Positions 7,590-15,365 of a DNA stretch of 31,850 nucleotides are shown here, one piece after another (positions within the stretch are counted from its first letter, which is position 1; each line of letters starts with the position of its first letter). Under the pieces are notes generated by a model, which searched no databases, was not told where the DNA came from, and was given only the letters and a program-made list of their open reading frames with translations. A program made the position numbers and the translations under genes. The DNA is from Nitrospiria bacterium (GTDB lineage: Bacteria > Nitrospirota > Nitrospiria > JACQBZ01), in contig CAKKOZ010000131.1 of NCBI GenBank assembly GCA_919901335.1, forward strand, positions 23,189-55,038, in the 5' to 3' direction.

Positions 7590-9328
7590 GGAAGAGCTTG
7601 ATCCTATCGATTCTTCTTTTACCCATTGGGAATGCTGCCGCGCAGCCGGCCCAAACCGTCTCTCCCAATATCGTCCTGATCCTTACGGACGACCAGCGAT
7701 GGGATACGTTGTCGTATATGCCCACGGTGCAGGCCGAGCTGGTTGAGAAGGGGATTATGTTTACCAATGCCTATGTCACGACGGCCATCTGCTGCCCAAG
7801 CCGGGCCAGCATATTGACCGGCCTTTACGCGCACAATCATGGCGTGCTGAGGAATTTTTCACCCAACGGTGGCGCGGTGTTCTTCAGGGATTCCTCCACC
7901 CTGGCCACCTGGCTGCAGAATGCAGGTTATAAAACGGCCCTGGTGGGCAAGTACCTTAATGAGTATCATAAGCTTTCTCCTTACATCCCTCCGGGCTGGG
8001 ACGATTGGCGCGCCTTCGTGGCTGAAAAATACGAGGACTACGATCTGAACGAGAATGGCACCCTGGTCCATTATGGAACGGCAGAGGGCGATTACTCCAC
8101 CGATGTCTTGGCCTCCAAGGCGGCGGAATTCATCAAGACCTCTCAGGGCGGGCCCTTTTTCCTTTATTTCAATCCTTTTGCGCCTCACCGTCCGGCCACC
8201 CCGGCTCCGCGCCATGTAGATCTCTACGCCACCCTCAGTCCCTGGAACACGCCCAGTTACAATGAAACGGATGTCTCGGACAAGCCCCAATGGGTTCAGG
8301 ATCTTGAATTAATCGGCCCCACCACACAGAGGATCATTGAAGAGGAGCGTCAGAATCATTTGGAGTCGTTGCAGGCGGTGGATGAAGCGGTCGCGGCCAT
8401 CCTTCTTGCCTTGCGGGAAATCGGTCAACTTGAGAAGACCGTGATCATCTTCACCAGCGACAACGGGCTTGCGTGGGGGGAACACCGCATGGATTTGACC
8501 AAAGGGTGCGGTTACGAAGAATGCCTTCGCGTGCCGATGGTGGTGCGCTATGACGGACTCACCGGCGTTCCTCGTGAGGAAGATCGGTTCGTTCTGAACA
8601 TTGATCTTGCGCCTACCTTTGCGGAGCTGGCCGGAGCGACGCTGCCTTCCCCCGTGGACGGGAGGAGCTTCGCACCGCTCTTAGAGGGCTCGGCCACCGA
8701 TTGGCGTGTTGATCTTCTGTTCGAGTACTGGTTGGATCAAGAGGAGAGCGGAGCTTATTCCAGAATTCCAGAATATACCGGAGTTCGGATGGCCGGATGG
8801 AAATATGTGGAGTACGTGACAGGGGAAAAAGAATTATATGATGAGATGACCGATCCCTATGAACTGACGAACCTGTCTGGAGATCCGGCGTATGCCACTG
8901 TGGAAACAGAGCTGGCCCAACGGCTCCCGGAGCTGAGGGCGGGACAGGCGGACCCTTCACCGCTTCCCACGGGCGGATCCGGCGACGACAAGAAAGGACC
9001 CTGTTTGATTGCGACGGCGGCCTACGGCTCGCCCCTTGCGCCCCATGTCCGGTTGCTGAGAGATTTTCGGGACCGTTACCTCCTGCCGATGGGTTGGGGC
9101 CGTGGATTTGTCCGGGCGTACGAACGCTATTCACCTCCGATCGCCGGATGGATCGAGCGGCATGAGAGTCTCCGGGCGGTCGTGAGGGCCGGTCTATGGC
9201 CGCTGGTCGGGCTGGCCTGGTGGTCTCTTAAGACTACGGTTTGGATGAAGATGGCGAGCTTCGCGCTGTTCGCCGCCCTTGTCGGAATCGTTATATGGAT
9301 GCATCAAAAGCGGAGGGTTGTCCTATGA
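7568..9328 (+). CDS. Sulfatase with CFI-box C-terminus
   Basis: This 586-residue protein starts at GTG 7568, five bases after GGGAGGG and inside the end of the previous gene. Residues 1-26 form a signal peptide. The core is a type I sulfatase: metal ligands Asp41-Asp42 in Leu-Thr-Asp-Asp-Gln, the formylglycine motif Cys75-x-Pro-Ser-Arg79 followed by Leu-Thr-Gly, and the second metal site Thr-Ser-Asp-Asn-Gly. Such enzymes hydrolyse sulfate esters on glycans or glycosaminoglycan-like polymers after the cysteine is oxidised by a maturase; no maturase gene is in the window. The core ends near residue 465; a short linker leads to the CFI-box tail from Cys479, so this enzyme is probably envelope-anchored like its two neighbours. 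The tail is not part of normal sulfatases. The next gene overlaps by 4 bp. Confidence 0.93.
   Translation: MVQKTTIGKSLILSILLLPIGNAAAQPAQTVSPNIVLILTDDQRWDTLSYMPTVQAELVEKGIMFTNAYVTTAICCPSRASILTGLYAHNHGVLRNFSPNGGAVFFRDSSTLATWLQNAGYKTALVGKYLNEYHKLSPYIPPGWDDWRAFVAEKYEDYDLNENGTLVHYGTAEGDYSTDVLASKAAEFIKTSQGGPFFLYFNPFAPHRPATPAPRHVDLYATLSPWNTPSYNETDVSDKPQWVQDLELIGPTTQRIIEEERQNHLESLQAVDEAVAAILLALREIGQLEKTVIIFTSDNGLAWGEHRMDLTKGCGYEECLRVPMVVRYDGLTGVPREEDRFVLNIDLAPTFAELAGATLPSPVDGRSFAPLLEGSATDWRVDLLFEYWLDQEESGAYSRIPEYTGVRMAGWKYVEYVTGEKELYDEMTDPYELTNLSGDPAYATVETELAQRLPELRAGQADPSPLPTGGSGDDKKGPCLIATAAYGSPLAPHVRLLRDFRDRYLLPMGWGRGFVRAYERYSPPIAGWIERHESLRAVVRAGLWPLVGLAWWSLKTTVWMKMASFALFAALVGIVIWMHQKRRVVL
9002..9325 (+). 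other. CFI-box C-terminal domain, copy 3
   Basis: Residues 479-586 of the sulfatase. The box reads Cys-Leu-Ile-Ala-Thr-Ala-Ala-Tyr-Gly-Ser, with Leu instead of Phe at position two. It is followed by the same Leu-Arg-Asp-Phe-Arg-Asp-Arg, Tyr-Glu-Arg-Tyr-Ser-Pro-Pro and Leu-Trp-Pro-Leu-Val-Gly-Leu-Ala-Trp blocks, a hydrophobic helix and Lys-Arg-Arg. Confidence 0.85.
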
Positions 9329-10575
9329 ACCGGACGGCGCGTTTCATAGTCATCATAGCCGTCTTGATTCTCGGGCCTGTGATCGCCACGACGCCCGCCA
9401 TGGCAGTAGATCCCCACGATCAAGCCCTTGGGGATCTACCAGCGAGCACGGCGAGCGAGAAGGGGAGGCTCCAGCCGGCTCTGCCGGTGGAGGGGGCGAC
9501 GCAAGCCCCTGCAATAGAAGAGGTACGCGGCGTCTATTCCCTTCTCCGTGGAAACAAACCGGTCGAGCCGGGTGATTTTGATTCGCCCCATATCGCCGGG
9601 ATCGTGGTCCGATCCCAGTGGAAGGCGATTGAGCCGAAAGAAGACGATTACCGCTGGGACTATTTTGACCACGCCATCGAAGAGGCGAAGAAGGCCGGCA
9701 AGACGGTGATGCTCAGCGTGATGCCGGGCGCCATGACGCCCGAATGGGTTTATGAAAAAGGTGCAAAGAGGTTCCATTTCAAGAGCCCCGGTCCACGCGG
9801 CGAGGGGGGGGAGCATTCGATGCCGATCCCGTGGGATGAGGTATTCTTAAAAGAATGGACGGATTTTATTCGGGCGTTCGGCAGGCGGTATGCCCATGAG
9901 CCCTCCGTTGTCTTTGTGGCGATGGCGGGCGGGGCTTCCACCTCGGTCGAGATGCATCTTCCGAAATCACCCGACGGTATTAAAAAGTTAGAAGAAGCGG
10001 GATACACAAAGGAGCATCTCGTGGCGTCATGGAAAAAGGCCATTGATGCCTGGGCCGCGGCCTTTCCCAATCAGGGATTGGGGCTTCCGGCGGCCGTGCC
10101 GCTTCGTCGCGATGGGGCGCTCGAAGCGATCATGGATTATGCCGTCGCGAAGCTGGGGCGAAGGGTTTATCTCGCCACCGGATCGCTCAGCGAGAAGACC
10201 AATTTAAGCGATCCCATGATCCAGAAGATCCGGGAATATGCCGACCGGGCGGGGATCGGTTTCCAGATGCTTTCCTCCGCGACGAGAGGGGGCGGGGAAG
10301 GGGGCCAGCGGGATTACTCCATGCGATCGGGGTCGGGTGGCGGGATGGGGTCAAAGTCCGGGACGAAAAAAGGCGGAATGGGCGGGGGCGGAAAGGGCCG
10401 GGAAGGGCGGCCCGGGGGAGGCGGCTTCAGTCAGCACATTGAGGATCTCCGGGCGGCCTTTGAGATCGGGATCAAGGCCGGCGCGAGTTGGATTCAGGTC
10501 TACCAAGAAGACATCAAGAACCCTTCTCATGAAGACGATATCCGATACCTGTCGGAACGGCTGAAAAAAGGGTAA
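9325..10575 (+). CDS. Exported TIM-barrel glycosidase-like protein
   Basis: This 416-residue protein starts at ATG 9325 in an ATGA overlap with the sulfatase stop. Residues 1-27 are a signal peptide ending Ala-Met-Ala. Residues about 28-62 are a Pro/Ala-rich stretch that contains an inverted repeat and a dispersed DNA repeat. From about residue 63 the sequence resembles clan-A glycoside hydrolases of the GH42/beta-galactosidase type: Arg-Ser-Gln-Trp-Lys-x-Ile-Glu-Pro, then Tyr-Arg-Trp-Asp-Tyr-Phe-Asp, and Ala-Gly-Lys-Thr-Val-Met-Leu. The strand that would carry Asn-Glu-Pro reads Ala-Gly-Gly-Ala-Ser, so the usual acid/base glutamate is not obvious. Residues about 320-369 form a Gly/Lys/Arg low-complexity insertion. 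It lacks the CFI-box. It could be a divergent hydrolase or a non-catalytic sugar-binding barrel. Confidence 0.75.
   Translation: MNRTARFIVIIAVLILGPVIATTPAMAVDPHDQALGDLPASTASEKGRLQPALPVEGATQAPAIEEVRGVYSLLRGNKPVEPGDFDSPHIAGIVVRSQWKAIEPKEDDYRWDYFDHAIEEAKKAGKTVMLSVMPGAMTPEWVYEKGAKRFHFKSPGPRGEGGEHSMPIPWDEVFLKEWTDFIRAFGRRYAHEPSVVFVAMAGGASTSVEMHLPKSPDGIKKLEEAGYTKEHLVASWKKAIDAWAAAFPNQGLGLPAAVPLRRDGALEAIMDYAVAKLGRRVYLATGSLSEKTNLSDPMIQKIREYADRAGIGFQMLSSATRGGGEGGQRDYSMRSGSGGGMGSKSGTKKGGMGGGGKGREGRPGGGGFSQHIEDLRAAFEIGIKAGASWIQVYQEDIKNPSHEDDIRYLSERLKKG
9406..9439 (+). repeat. Perfect 10-bp inverted repeat within coding sequence
   Basis: GTAGATCCCC (9406-9415) and GGGGATCTAC (9430-9439) flank a 14-base loop, just after the signal-peptide codons of the glycosidase-like gene. 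It directly abuts the dispersed repeat at 9440-9510; the two together are 105 bp, a multiple of three. Confidence 0.75.
9440..9510 (+). repeat. Dispersed foldable repeat, copy A (inside glycosidase-like gene)
   Basis: The stretch begins CAGCGAGC, contains AAGGGGAGGCTCCA, then CCGGCTCTGCCGG (a 4-bp stem), then GGAGGGGG, and ends GCCCCT. The same blocks occur in the same order inside lnt (30613-30720, opposite strand). The outer AGGGG/CCCCT can pair and enclose the CCGG hairpin. Both copies share orientation relative to their host gene, but the common core is read one frame apart, so the similarity is at DNA level. Confidence 0.65.
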
Positions 10576-10585
10576 AAGGTAAAAA

Positions 10586-12358
10586 ATGGAAGCGGGACGT
10601 TTGGCGGGGAAAATCGTATCGGGTCTGTTTGTCATCGCCGTGCTCGCAGCCGCGGGCGGCTGTGCGAAAGGCAGCGGTGACTCCAACGGATCGGGGGGAG
10701 GCAGTACGGGAATACCGCGCGTCATCAATACCGATCCGGCCGATGGGGCGATTAATGTCCTTGTGAACAACTCGATCGAGGTGACCTTTTCGGAGCCCAT
10801 GGATGAGGCCGCTGTGCAGGAGGCTTTTACGCTCTACAGGAAAAGCACAGATGAGCCCGTGACCGGAACAATTATCTATACCGACGATGTGATCCTCTTC
10901 ACGCCGGATCTTCCTCTCGAGTACTCGACGGCGGCGAATCCTGTCACCTACGTCGGGACCGTCAGCACCGCGGCGAAGGACCTGCAAGGCCTTGCAATGG
11001 GCTCGAGCCACGTCTGGACCTTCCAGACCCAGCTTGAGCCCGATAAAGTGGGCAAGGACGTTCCGGTGACCAGTTACACAATCACCTACCCGGCGGGATT
11101 CATCGCGTTTAATTTTTCCTCCGGCCAGTGTTCCATCGGAATTGATGAGACGACGCCCCAGACCACGGTCTTCTCCACCTGGTATGATTCCAGAAACGAT
11201 ACCGGTAGCGGAAACCGGGACATCTTTTTCGCCGAAGGGACCGAGGATGTAGGCGGAAATTATACGTTCGGGGGGGAGAATGTCCGTGTCAATGATGATA
11301 CCGGCGCGGCCGATCAGAAATTTCCATGCCTTGCCGTGGTCCCGGACGGGAATCTTTATATCGTCTGGGACGACGCGCGAAATGGCAATTCAGATATCTA
11401 TTTCTCGAGGAGCTTGGACGGCGGGTCGACCTGGGATGACAATGTGAAGGTCAACTGGGATGACGCCACCAATACGGTTCAATCGGCTCCGGCGATTGCG
11501 GTGGGAGAAAACGGGATAATCTATGTGGTGTGGCGCGATGGCCGTGACGGGGTGGACAATATTTATTTCTCGAAGAGCGGGGATCAAGGGACGACCTTCG
11601 GAGAGAATGTCAAGGTCAACGATCAACCTCGATCCTTCTTCGGCCATACGCATCCCTCCATTGGTGTGAGTCCGGATGGTTTGATTGCCGTCGTATGGAG
11701 AGACAACCGCAACGCGACGAATCCGGACGCCGACAACACCTCCGACATTTATTTCGCGAAGAGCACGAACGGCGGCGTCTCGTTCGACGCCAATCTCAAG
11801 GTGAACGACGACCTTATCGAGGATGACGATGGCAACCTGGTCGTGAATTCAAACAACACCTTTCAGCATGATCCCACGGTCCGCGTTCAGTCGAACGGCA
11901 ACATCCTGGTCGCCTGGGTGGATCTTAAAAACCAGGGGAACGCCGATATCTACTTCAGCCGGAGCACCGATAGCGGAATCAGTTTTGAGCAAAACATCCG
12001 GGTGAACGACAGCGCCAACATCGCCGGTGAGGATATCCCCAGCATGGCCGTGAACTCCAACGGAACGATTGTGATCGCCTGGCAGGACTCCCGCAAAGGG
12101 GATCTGGATATTTACATGGCGCGGAGTTACTATCTCCTGGACGGGCAACTGGCCTTCGGCGTTAGTCAGAGAGTGAATGGCGATTATGTTTCCTCCGGCT
12201 TCTCGGACTCCACCCGCCAGTTCGACGTCAACGTCGCGCTGGATGGTCTGGGGAATGCCTATTTAACCTGGGCCGATCAGCGCTGGTCGCCGACCCCCGA
12301 TGCCGAGCAGAGCCCCGGCGATATCTATTTTTCCAAGGTCACGCCCGCCGCGCCCTGA
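10586..12358 (+). CDS. Lipoprotein with SbsA-type Ig-like domain and BNR/sialidase-like repeats
   Basis: This 590-residue protein starts at ATG 10586, ten bases after the previous stop; only a weak purine-rich AAAAGG lies upstream. The lipoprotein signal peptide ends at Cys26 (Ala-Gly-Gly-Cys), followed by a Gly/Ser linker. Residues about 43-152 fit a bacterial Ig-like domain of the Big_5/SbsA class (Thr-Phe-Ser-Glu-Pro-Met-Asp near the start, Trp-Thr-Phe at the end). From about residue 170, repeats with Ile-Tyr-Phe-Ser-x-Ser-x-Asp-x-Gly-x-x-Phe and Val-x-Trp-x-Asp-x-Arg resemble the Asp-box blades of six-bladed sialidase-type propellers. No Arg triad is evident, so sialidase activity should not be assumed. 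It is the last gene of the left operon; its 3' end overlaps the convergent GT-C gene by 34 bp. Confidence 0.88.
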   Translation: MEAGRLAGKIVSGLFVIAVLAAAGGCAKGSGDSNGSGGGSTGIPRVINTDPADGAINVLVNNSIEVTFSEPMDEAAVQEAFTLYRKSTDEPVTGTIIYTDDVILFTPDLPLEYSTAANPVTYVGTVSTAAKDLQGLAMGSSHVWTFQTQLEPDKVGKDVPVTSYTITYPAGFIAFNFSSGQCSIGIDETTPQTTVFSTWYDSRNDTGSGNRDIFFAEGTEDVGGNYTFGGENVRVNDDTGAADQKFPCLAVVPDGNLYIVWDDARNGNSDIYFSRSLDGGSTWDDNVKVNWDDATNTVQSAPAIAVGENGIIYVVWRDGRDGVDNIYFSKSGDQGTTFGENVKVNDQPRSFFGHTHPSIGVSPDGLIAVVWRDNRNATNPDADNTSDIYFAKSTNGGVSFDANLKVNDDLIEDDDGNLVVNSNNTFQHDPTVRVQSNGNILVAWVDLKNQGNADIYFSRSTDSGISFEQNIRVNDSANIAGEDIPSMAVNSNGTIVIAWQDSRKGDLDIYMARSYYLLDGQLAFGVSQRVNGDYVSSGFSDSTRQFDVNVALDGLGNAYLTWADQRWSPTPDAEQSPGDIYFSKVTPAAP

Positions 12359-15300
12359 GAGGGCTGAACCCCTTCCCAAAGATAGACTTTCGCCTCATAA
12401 CTTTCGTAGACGATCTTCGCCCTACGCGTCAGCAACTCGATCACGGACGGATCATTCGACGCCACGAAGGCCGAGAAAGGCGCGGCGATGATCCAGACCC
12501 GTCCGGCCCGATTCAGCGCGTCTTCAAATTCATTTCGGTTGCGTATCACCGGGATTCCCGAGAACCGGTCGCTCAGAATCGGGACGGCGTACCCGGTGTT
12601 GTAGACGACGCGCTGGGCCAGAAGGGTATCCATAAAGTAATCGCCCGAAAGCCCCGTGTAGTGCTCGAAGGCATGCGGAATGATCGGAATCACCGCGTCT
12701 CCGGGCCGAAGCCGCTCCCGGACGAAACGGCTCGGGCCGCGGTAGTCAATCCCGTAGACGCCGTATCGCGTCAACTGGATCGGGTGTTCCGGCGAGCTTC
12801 CGAGCCGGTAGAGTTTCAATCCCAACCCGCTGCTCGATGCCACGAGGAGCGCCGCGACGATCCAGAAGCCTGCCCGGCCGAACCGGTCGGGGAGCGGGCC
12901 GTCGGATCGGGAGCCGAGCGATGAAACGGCCTCGGAAATCTTCAGGACGACGCCGGAGGCCAGGAGAATCAAGAGCGGCTGGAAAAAATAGGCGTAGCGG
13001 CCGGCGGAAGCCGAGAGAAAATTAGTGTAACAGGCGATCAGTGCGATCAGCAGGACCGCCGTGAAACGAAATCCAGGCCAACGCCAACAGAAGGGGATCC
13101 CCAGTAGCATCAGAACCGTCAGGCCGGCGTGGTTCTCGATCATGAGAAAATTGGTCAGGTAGTAGAATGGATCATACATGGGATTCAAAAAAAACGGCGT
13201 GGGGAGGCCTACCTGACTTAAGCCCGATCCGACCGCAAGGTACGGCGCGGTCGAGAGTATCCGATAGGTCTGCTGAAGAATGATCACCAGAAAAACGATT
13301 CCCAGAGATCGCCAGAGGAGGCGGTCCTTCAGCCAGCGTCCATCGGCCGGGTGCATCGCGATCAGGGCCGCACCGAGAGCCGGGAGGATGAATCCCGTTC
13401 CTTCCCATGACAGATAGGTCAGCACGACTCCGGCCGTCGCCCACGAGACGAAACGGCGATCGAAGGGATAGGTCTTGGCCGCTTCATAAAAAAGGTAGAA
13501 GGTGAGCAGCGCGAAGAATTGCGTCTGCTGGGGATAGAAGGCGTTCCGGGCCCATTGAACGGACCAGGGGATCAGCGCATAGATCAGGGCCGCGAGCAGT
13601 CCGGTTCGTCGGTCGAAAAGACGCGTCCCGACCAGGCCGATCAATAGAATCGTCGCGGTGCCGAACAGCGCGGCCGGGAGCCGCACGGCCCAGTCGGTCC
13701 AACCGAACAGGCCGGCCGACAGGGCGATCGGGTAGGGAATCAGCTCATACGTCGTCAGCGCCTTGTCCACCTGGCCGATCACGGCATGCGGATAGCCGGA
13801 GGTTAAAACGCCCCGGGCCATCTTGATCATGCTGACTTCGTCATGATTCAAGGATTCGACCCCCAGGTCGTGAATCCGGAGCCAGAACCCCCCGAGGAGT
13901 ATCACCGTCCAGAGCGCCGCGACCCCGTAACGTGCCAGGACGGCCGTGTTGACCGCCGTCCGTTTTCGATCTCCGATCTCCCGCGGCCCGGGTGGTTTGA
14001 TCCAAAGAAAGATCTTCATCGCGAGCAGTGCCGAGATAAGGCCGACCGCGATCGCCGGCCGAAAAGGCCAGTCGGCATGAAAACGGACGTCGTACCTCAA
14101 CAGCCATAAAAAGAGCGCGGCCGCGATGATCACGCCGTGTCCAAACGCATCCCGCGCGAGTGCACGGGAGAGGTCGGCGCCGGTCCATCGGGCCTGAAGC
14201 CGGGCCGATCCCCACCAGAGAAGGCCCGCGCCGGCCAGAAACCCGATCATGACGACGGCCGCGATCAGTACATTCCGATAAATCCGGCGCGACGGGAGCT
14301 CAAGCCGGTTCACCTGCTTTCGAAGCGGTCCCCAGGGCTCGGCGCCGTAGGGCGCCAGTACGACCGCCGGCTGATCGCCCGCATGCCATGACGCGTCGCT
14401 TCTAAACGGCCGTAGAGAACCGTCCGTCATGACGGCCAGTCCATCCAGGACCCATGCCGCCGTTCTTTCGTCGGCTCGGACATGGATGAGAACTGAATTG
14501 GCGCCGGAACGGAACAGAGGCGTCACGGGATAGAGATCGAGAACGGCCGATCCGGTATTTTTCGTCGCGATCAACACATCGTTGATGACGACTTCATAAC
14601 TTCCGGCAGCCGCCATCTGCAGCCAGACCGCCTTCGGACGGCCTTCCAGATGGATCTGTTTTTCAAAATAGACTTCCCGTACGGTCGGGTCCGATGGTCC
14701 GATCCAGTATCCGTCGGGCCGGGATTGAAATATCCGGGGTTCGGTATCCAGCGGCTGAATCGTTGGAGTCGGCTCCATCGGTTCGGGCGGCTTTGCGCGG
14801 TTCCAGAGGACATCGTCCAGTTCGACGTCGTACCACGACGCCGCGCCCGGGACGCCTTCCGGAATCGGCGCGACTTTCCAGGTGTCGTCCGATACGACGT
14901 CCCGCCAGTGATCCGTTTCATTCCGATAGGCCGCCCGGACCAGAAGCTGCGCGGCCCCCGGGTAACTCAGCCGGCCGACCCTGACCGCGATCACATTCTT
15001 GCCCGCGGTTAAAATGCGCGTCAGGTCATACAGGCCCGTTACGCCGGTCGAGACAAATGTTTCGGCTCCGACCGGTTTGCCGTTGACGTAGAGTTCGAAC
15101 GAATCGGTTGCGGCAAGCTGAATCCAGCCCTGTTTGACGCCGGAGGGGATGAAGATATCCTTTCGGAAATAGGCATTGGGCGATGAAGACCCGATCCAGC
15201 GGGCCCCCGCGAAGTCCGGATCGTACTGGGGCGGCAAGGGGGCGATGAACGTGCGCCAGGCGAAGAACCCCAGGAGCAGGCTGCAGATCGCGACGAGCGC

Positions 15301-15360
15301 GACCGCGACGCGTCCTTCCCGGGTTTTGATCCATGACCTAAGATTGAAGGGGGAGTCCAT
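12325..15360 (-). CDS. GT-C (PMT/GT39-like) glycosyltransferase with two N-terminal lectin-like domains
   Basis: This is a 1011-residue membrane protein. Residues about 18-40 are a first membrane helix. Residues about 45-170 and 210-350 are two similar beta-sandwich domains (Trp-Ile-Gly near the start, a Tyr-Phe-x-Lys strand, then Asn-Gly-Lys or Asn-Asp-Val) like the sugar-binding N-terminal domains of rhamnosidases and GH2 enzymes. From about residue 365 there are many membrane helices. The GT-C signature Asn-His-Asp-Glu lies in the first periplasmic loop of this part, with Trp-Ala-Arg-Asn-Ala-Phe-Tyr-Pro further on, as in ArnT/PMT-type enzymes that transfer sugars from polyprenyl-phosphate donors in the periplasm. 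Lectin modules ahead of the GT-C core are unusual. It is the last gene of the minus operon, five bases after the TPR gene. Acceptor is unknown. Confidence 0.88.
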   Translation of the reverse strand: MDSPFNLRSWIKTREGRVAVALVAICSLLLGFFAWRTFIAPLPPQYDPDFAGARWIGSSSPNAYFRKDIFIPSGVKQGWIQLAATDSFELYVNGKPVGAETFVSTGVTGLYDLTRILTAGKNVIAVRVGRLSYPGAAQLLVRAAYRNETDHWRDVVSDDTWKVAPIPEGVPGAASWYDVELDDVLWNRAKPPEPMEPTPTIQPLDTEPRIFQSRPDGYWIGPSDPTVREVYFEKQIHLEGRPKAVWLQMAAAGSYEVVINDVLIATKNTGSAVLDLYPVTPLFRSGANSVLIHVRADERTAAWVLDGLAVMTDGSLRPFRSDASWHAGDQPAVVLAPYGAEPWGPLRKQVNRLELPSRRIYRNVLIAAVVMIGFLAGAGLLWWGSARLQARWTGADLSRALARDAFGHGVIIAAALFLWLLRYDVRFHADWPFRPAIAVGLISALLAMKIFLWIKPPGPREIGDRKRTAVNTAVLARYGVAALWTVILLGGFWLRIHDLGVESLNHDEVSMIKMARGVLTSGYPHAVIGQVDKALTTYELIPYPIALSAGLFGWTDWAVRLPAALFGTATILLIGLVGTRLFDRRTGLLAALIYALIPWSVQWARNAFYPQQTQFFALLTFYLFYEAAKTYPFDRRFVSWATAGVVLTYLSWEGTGFILPALGAALIAMHPADGRWLKDRLLWRSLGIVFLVIILQQTYRILSTAPYLAVGSGLSQVGLPTPFFLNPMYDPFYYLTNFLMIENHAGLTVLMLLGIPFCWRWPGFRFTAVLLIALIACYTNFLSASAGRYAYFFQPLLILLASGVVLKISEAVSSLGSRSDGPLPDRFGRAGFWIVAALLVASSSGLGLKLYRLGSSPEHPIQLTRYGVYGIDYRGPSRFVRERLRPGDAVIPIIPHAFEHYTGLSGDYFMDTLLAQRVVYNTGYAVPILSDRFSGIPVIRNRNEFEDALNRAGRVWIIAAPFSAFVASNDPSVIELLTRRAKIVYESYEAKVYLWEGVQPSQGAAGVTLEK

Positions 15361-15365
15361 TTGGT

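Noticed and set aside
12359..12400. Intrinsic terminator between the converging operons
   Set aside because: Only a short AGGG/CCCT pairing without a T-run is visible, which is too weak to call.
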